Below are positions 60,446 through 64,000 of a stretch of DNA of 64,000 bases, one piece after another; the stretch's first letter is position 1, and each line of letters opens with the position of its first letter. The position numbers and the translations under genes were made by a program. The notes beneath the pieces were generated by a model, which saw only the letters and a list, made by a program, of their open reading frames with translations, was not told the origin of the DNA and did not search any database. Where the stretch lies: contig AFUT01000009.1 in NCBI GenBank assembly GCA_000223255.2, positions 124,001 through 188,000 of the forward strand. Reading direction: 5' to 3'. This DNA is from Streptococcus infantis SK970 (lineage in GTDB: Bacteria; Bacillota; Bacilli; Lactobacillales; Streptococcaceae).

Positions 60446-61990
60446 ATGAGTATTCAAGAAGAAATTAAGAAACGCCGTACCTTTGCCATCATCTCTCACC
60501 CGGACGCGGGGAAAACAACCATCACTGAGCAATTGCTCTATTTTGGGGGAGAGATTCGTGAGGCAGGTACTGTAAAAGGGAAGAAAACAGGAAACTTTGC
60601 TAAGTCAGACTGGATGGATATCGAGAAACAACGTGGGATTTCGGTAACCTCATCTGTCATGCAGTTTGACTACGATGGGAAACGGGTAAACATCCTAGAC
60701 ACTCCAGGACACGAGGACTTTTCAGAAGATACCTATCGGACCTTGATGGCGGTGGATGCTGCGGTCATGGTAGTGGACTCTGCCAAGGGTATCGAGGCCC
60801 AAACCAAGAAATTGTTTGAGGTTGTCAAACACCGCGGGATTCCAGTCTTTACCTTTATGAATAAGTTGGACCGTGACGGTCGTGAACCACTAGATCTCTT
60901 GCAAGAATTGGAAGAAGTCTTGGGAATTGCAAGTTATCCAATGAACTGGCCAATCGGGATGGGGAAAGCCTTTGAGGGGCTCTACGACCTCTATAACCAA
61001 CGTTTGGAACTCTACAAAGGGGATGAACGTTTTGCTAGCCTAGAAGATGGTGATAAACTCTTTGCCAGCAACCCGTTCTATGAGCAAGTGAAAGAGGATA
61101 TTGAGCTTTTGAATGAAGCAGGAAATGAATTCTCAGAGGAAGCCATTCTTGCAGGTGATTTGACACCAGTCTTCTTTGGCTCCGCCTTGACTAATTTTGG
61201 GGTGCAGACCTTCCTTGAAACTTTCCTTAAGTTTGCTCCAGAACCTCATGGACACAAGAAAACAGACGGTGAACTTGTCGACCCTTATGATAAGGACTTC
61301 TCTGGATTTGTCTTTAAAATCCAAGCCAACATGGACCCTCGACACCGTGACCGCATCGCATTTGTTCGTATTGTATCGGGTGAATTTGAGCGTGGTATGA
61401 GTGTCAATTTGCCTCGTACTGGTAAGGGAGCTAAACTTTCTAATGTCACCCAATTTATGGCGGAGAGTCGTGAGAATGTCACCAATGCCGTAGCTGGAGA
61501 TATTATCGGGGTTTATGATACAGGTACCTACCAGGTTGGGGATACGCTGACTGTTGGTAAAAACAAGTTTGAATTTGAACCATTGCCAACATTTACCCCT
61601 GAAATCTTCATGAAGGTATCTGCTAAGAATGTCATGAAGCAAAAATCCTTCCACAAGGGGATTGAACAATTGGTGCAAGAAGGAGCCATTCAGCTTTATA
61701 CCAACTACCAAACAGGTGAATACATGCTTGGGGCTGTTGGACAACTCCAGTTCGAAGTCTTTAAGCACCGGATGGAAAATGAGTACAATGCAGAAGTCGT
61801 TATGAGCCCAATGGGTAAAAAGACAGTGCGTTGGATTAAACCTGAAGATTTAGATGAACGGATGTCTTCAAGCCGAAACATCTTGGCCAAAGACCGTTTT
61901 GATCAACCTGTCTTCCTCTTTGAAAATGACTTTGCTCTTCGTTGGTTTGCAGATAAATATCCAGACGTGGAGTTGGAAGAAAAGATGTAA
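60446..61990 (+). CDS. prfC: Peptide chain release factor 3
   Basis: RF3 is a GTPase that recycles class I release factors. The 514-residue protein has [12 protein letters not shown], the switch region with [30 protein letters not shown] and the C-terminal EF-G-like domains. Its frame is intact. GAAAGAGAAC precedes the ATG. A long hairpin-rich stretch follows. Confidence 0.97.
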   Translation: MSIQEEIKKRRTFAIISHPDAGKTTITEQLLYFGGEIREAGTVKGKKTGNFAKSDWMDIEKQRGISVTSSVMQFDYDGKRVNILDTPGHEDFSEDTYRTLMAVDAAVMVVDSAKGIEAQTKKLFEVVKHRGIPVFTFMNKLDRDGREPLDLLQELEEVLGIASYPMNWPIGMGKAFEGLYDLYNQRLELYKGDERFASLEDGDKLFASNPFYEQVKEDIELLNEAGNEFSEEAILAGDLTPVFFGSALTNFGVQTFLETFLKFAPEPHGHKKTDGELVDPYDKDFSGFVFKIQANMDPRHRDRIAFVRIVSGEFERGMSVNLPRTGKGAKLSNVTQFMAESRENVTNAVAGDIIGVYDTGTYQVGDTLTVGKNKFEFEPLPTFTPEIFMKVSAKNVMKQKSFHKGIEQLVQEGAIQLYTNYQTGEYMLGAVGQLQFEVFKHRMENEYNAEVVMSPMGKKTVRWIKPEDLDERMSSSRNILAKDRFDQPVFLFENDFALRWFADKYPDVELEEKM

Positions 61991-61998
61991 ATCGTTAC

Positions 61999-62260
61999 AA
62001 ATGACTAGCAACACAAAGTTGCTGTCATTTGACGGTAACCGCTATGGCGGTTTACCTAAACGCTTCACTAGCCAAAACCCACGAATGGTGTCGATTCGTG
62101 GGTTTTGCCGTCGTAACAGAAAGGAAGTAAACTAGCTAACTGCCATACTAACTCGTCGGCGAAAAATAATCGTTTTCGCCTCTTCGTGTCGTAACATTTA
62201 GGAGTGGACTAGCTTACTGTCACTATCTCCGTATTGTAACTTCTCGCACCTAATTCGTGT
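61999..62260 (+). other. Hairpin array with imperfect 78-base repeat (prfC-CPBP gap)
   Basis: This covers most of the 356-base gap after prfC. Hairpins are at 61999-62030 (AAATGAC and AGCAAC arms), 62034-62056 (GGTAACCGC arm), 62074-62106 (13 perfect pairs, AAAACCCACGAAT arm) and 62158-62180 (GGCGAAAA arm). TCGTAACA recurs at 62111 and 62189, and ACTAGC at 62004, 62067, 62131 and 62208, so two units of about 78 bases are visible. No reading frame of note is present. Its role is unknown; part may terminate prfC. Confidence 0.6.
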
Positions 62261-62277
62261 TTCGTTCTTAAATAGAC

Positions 62278-62316
62278 AAAAAAGACTAGAAATTAAATAG
62301 ATTTCTAGTCTTTTTA
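62278..62316. terminator. Bidirectional terminator before the CPBP gene
   Basis: AAAAAAGACTAGAAAT pairs with ATTTCTAGTCTTTTT around a seven-base loop between convergent transcripts. Confidence 0.9.
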
Positions 62317-62346
62317 TTTTAATTTTATTAGCAGTGGAACTTCTAT

Positions 62347-63051
62347 TTATTGAAAAGCATCTATACCAACAACCTTGATAAGAATTGTCAGGAGGATAAG
62401 CAGTAGAATGATGACTCCATTATTCACTAGGTGCAGTAAGATAGACATCTCTAGTCGTTTGGTGCGATAAGCAGTCCAAGTTAGGACGGCAGACATCCAG
62501 CCATAGATCAAGAAAGAAGGAAGATTATTTGGGATATGGGCTATAGTGAAGAGAAACCAACCGAAAATATATCCAATTTTCTCGTATCCTTCGAAGAGTT
62601 TAGTAGGGATGATACCTCGACAGATAACTTCCTCACAAATAGGAGCCACTATTGCAACCACGAAAATGCTGGAAATTAGAGAACTTCCTGACATGATGCT
62701 ATTGACAACCTCTTGATTCGAAGTAGTAGTTTGCTTCAGAAGTTGTAACCAAATCGCACCAATTATATTTCCTGCGATAATGGCTACATAACTAAGAACG
62801 ATTCGAGGGGCGTCATTAATAGTAAAGAGTTTTGATTTTAGATTTAATAACTTACTTTTGTGAGCACTGTATAAAAAGAGTGTAACAACAGCAGTAGAGA
62901 CAAGTCCCACTATTAGAGATGACCAGATAGATCCAAGTTGAGTTTTTTGAAGTAACATTAAAGTTACGATAGGAACTTGCGATAGGCACATAGCGACAAG
63001 AAAGATTCCTAGCCAAATCAATCGTTTACGATAATCTTTAAAAAAATTCAT
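62347..63051 (-). CDS. CPBP family intramembrane metalloprotease
   Basis: The 234-residue protein has about seven membrane helices and the CPBP (Abi/Rce1-like) motifs: Glu140-Glu141-x3-Arg145 (EEVICR), FxxxH with His172, and HxxxN with His207. Members act as membrane proteases or in bacteriocin self-immunity; no bacteriocin genes are nearby. GGAGATAT precedes the ATG on the minus strand. Confidence 0.85.
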   Translation of the reverse strand: MNFFKDYRKRLIWLGIFLVAMCLSQVPIVTLMLLQKTQLGSIWSSLIVGLVSTAVVTLFLYSAHKSKLLNLKSKLFTINDAPRIVLSYVAIIAGNIIGAIWLQLLKQTTTSNQEVVNSIMSGSSLISSIFVVAIVAPICEEVICRGIIPTKLFEGYEKIGYIFGWFLFTIAHIPNNLPSFLIYGWMSAVLTWTAYRTKRLEMSILLHLVNNGVIILLLILLTILIKVVGIDAFQ

Positions 63052-63111
63052 CCAAATATCTCCTAAAAAATTTATTTCATTATAGCATACTTTGGATAGG
63101 AATTCTATTAA

Positions 63112-63737
63112 TCACCAGAACATAAGTGTAGATAAAACAAGTAAGATGTTTCGAATTAAATGACTATAAAAGGATAAATCTTGTCTTAAGGTTTTAGGAA
63201 ATAAAAAGTTTAGAAAGCTGACTCCCAAAAGGATATAAAAACTGACAGAAAGTATGGTTAAAGGATTGTGCAGAAAAAATAAACTAAAACAGGTAAGGAT
63301 AGTTAGTTTTCTTCTCTTTTTATGAGTTGGTATTTTTTTCCACTTATTTAAGGGCAAAAAGGTAGCAATATCAAGCCCGAAAAGGAAAAGAAGGAGATGA
63401 GTAACAAGTCAACGATTTCTTTTTGTAGTAGAGTGTCAGTGCTTATGCTTTCAAATAAAATAAAACATACTCCAGCAACGTTAATGATAACCATACTACT
63501 ATACAATAAAAAGAAAGAGCGGCTAGGATTACGCAAATGACTACTCACATGATTATGAACTGAAAGATAGTGGATAAATGTACAGATACTAGATAATATC
63601 AGTAGAAGGAATAAAAAGTAAAAGTAGGATTGCTTGAGAGTTAAAGAGATACCGGTCCAAAATAAGCAACTACAAAACCCTAAGTAGACCAAGGAAATCA
63701 ATAAGAGAAGCTGGATTGATTTATTCATTTTTTCCAT
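63112..63737 (-). CDS. Uncharacterised multi-helix membrane protein (frameshifted as sequenced)
   Basis: Two minus-strand frames, 63348-63737 and 63112-63357, appear to be one gene. One base added to the A5 run at 63356-63360 (T5 on the coding strand) joins SGLILLPF to LPLNKWKKIPTH and gives about 208 residues with six or so membrane helices. AGAGGT precedes the ATG at 63737. It lies behind the CPBP gene on the same strand. I do not recognise a family. Confidence 0.55.
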
Positions 63738-63845
63738 ATATAACCTCTAGTTTTTTTAATATTATAACGAAAAGGATTTACAAAAAAACAGCTTTTTCCC
63801 AAGTGTTCTTTTTTGCCTCTCAACTGTCTTTTTCCATTTTTAGAT

Positions 63846-63886
63846 AAAAACACACCCTACAACCATTTCGTGTAGGGTGTGTTTTT
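63846..63886. terminator. Bidirectional terminator before the TrkH-type gene
   Basis: AAAAACACACCCTACA pairs with TGTAGGGTGTGTTTTT (16 pairs) around a nine-base loop. Confidence 0.93.
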
Positions 63887-63898
63887 GTTGATAAAATT

Positions 63899-64000
63899 CT
63901 AACGTTTAGACCAGGTTCGCTTCATAAAGAGTAATATGATTGGATAAATTTCAAGACGTCCTGCAATCATTGCAAAGGATAGGAGGAGTTTTGAAAATGG
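63899..64000 (-). CDS. TrkH/KtrB-type potassium transporter, C-terminal end (partial)
   Basis: The last 33 codons, read from the window edge to the TAG at 63901-63899, include AMIAGRLEIYPIILLFMKRTW. This matches the C-terminal end of TrkH/KtrB potassium channels, which import K+ together with a TrkA/KtrA regulator. The gene start lies outside the window. Confidence 0.75.
   Translation of the reverse strand, partial: PFSKLLLSFAMIAGRLEIYPIILLFMKRTWSKR

Noticed and set aside
61133-61768. Long open frame on the minus strand inside prfC
   Set aside because: It lies wholly opposite a well conserved gene, has no ribosome site and resembles no protein. Similar shadows lie opposite grpE (13667-14155) and infB (27344-27838).

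Overview
The window is AT-rich Firmicute DNA from a mitis-group Streptococcus, probably not S. pneumoniae itself. The evidence is the gene content (ccrZ, ssbB, fabM-fabT-fabK, PBP2x, DUF1912, DUF4651), the controls (a GlnR box, CIRCE and CtsR sites, a serine T-box, FabT boxes) and two BOX repeats, which are typical of this group. Blocks known from the pneumococcus appear here in another order, and murMN is not seen between estA and uvrC. No rRNA, tRNA, CRISPR array, prophage or intact insertion sequence was found.

Layout: (1) 1-8.4 kb: the end of an RNase J gene, estA, a membrane-anchored matrixin-like metalloprotease, uvrC, then the division block rsmH-ftsL-pbp2X-mraY. (2) 8.4-12.4 kb: an exporter-like membrane gene, glnR-glnA under a GlnR box, and a PadR regulator with two DUF2812 genes. 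(3) 12.4-18.4 kb: the HrcA heat-shock cluster hrcA-grpE-dnaK-(DJ-1/PfpI gene)-dnaJ, with two CIRCE sites, a BOX element and three large multibranched hairpin elements. (4) 18.4-23.2 kb: small membrane proteins, hit, ecsAB, ccrZ-trmB. (5) 23.2-29 kb: rimP-nusA-rnpM-ylxQ-infB-rbfA. (6) 29-37.1 kb: an EcsC-like gene, DUF1858-DUF438, small genes, a thioredoxin, ytpR, an SDR, the competence gene ssbB and groES-groEL. (7) 37.2-40.4 kb, minus strand: serS with a T-box, a DUF956 gene, aspartate kinase. (8) 40.7-51.4 kb: the complete type II fatty-acid operon fabM-fabT-fabH-acpP-fabK-fabD-fabG-fabF-accB-fabZ-accC-accD-accA. (9) 51.5-58.6 kb, minus strand: efp-yqhY-nusB, a zinc-ribbon/SPFH gene pair, gatCAB. 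(10) 58.8-64 kb: two tandem YwaF-type membrane genes, prfC, a CPBP protease, an unnamed membrane protein and the end of a TrkH-type potassium transporter gene.

Two things stand out. First, at least 17 genes, many of them essential, are broken by missing bases in A or T runs (rsmH, ftsL, pbp2X, glnA, dnaK, infB, ytpR, fabD, fabF, accC and others). All the losses are of one base per run and none is a gain, so sequencing undercalls are the best explanation. In groES three such losses cancel, leaving an open frame whose mobile loop is mistranslated. Second, two families of intergenic elements of about 110-135 bp, each present twice, fold into the same multibranched structure with different paired bases in the two copies, which is covariation evidence for a selected structure. 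Three of the four copies lie around dnaK.
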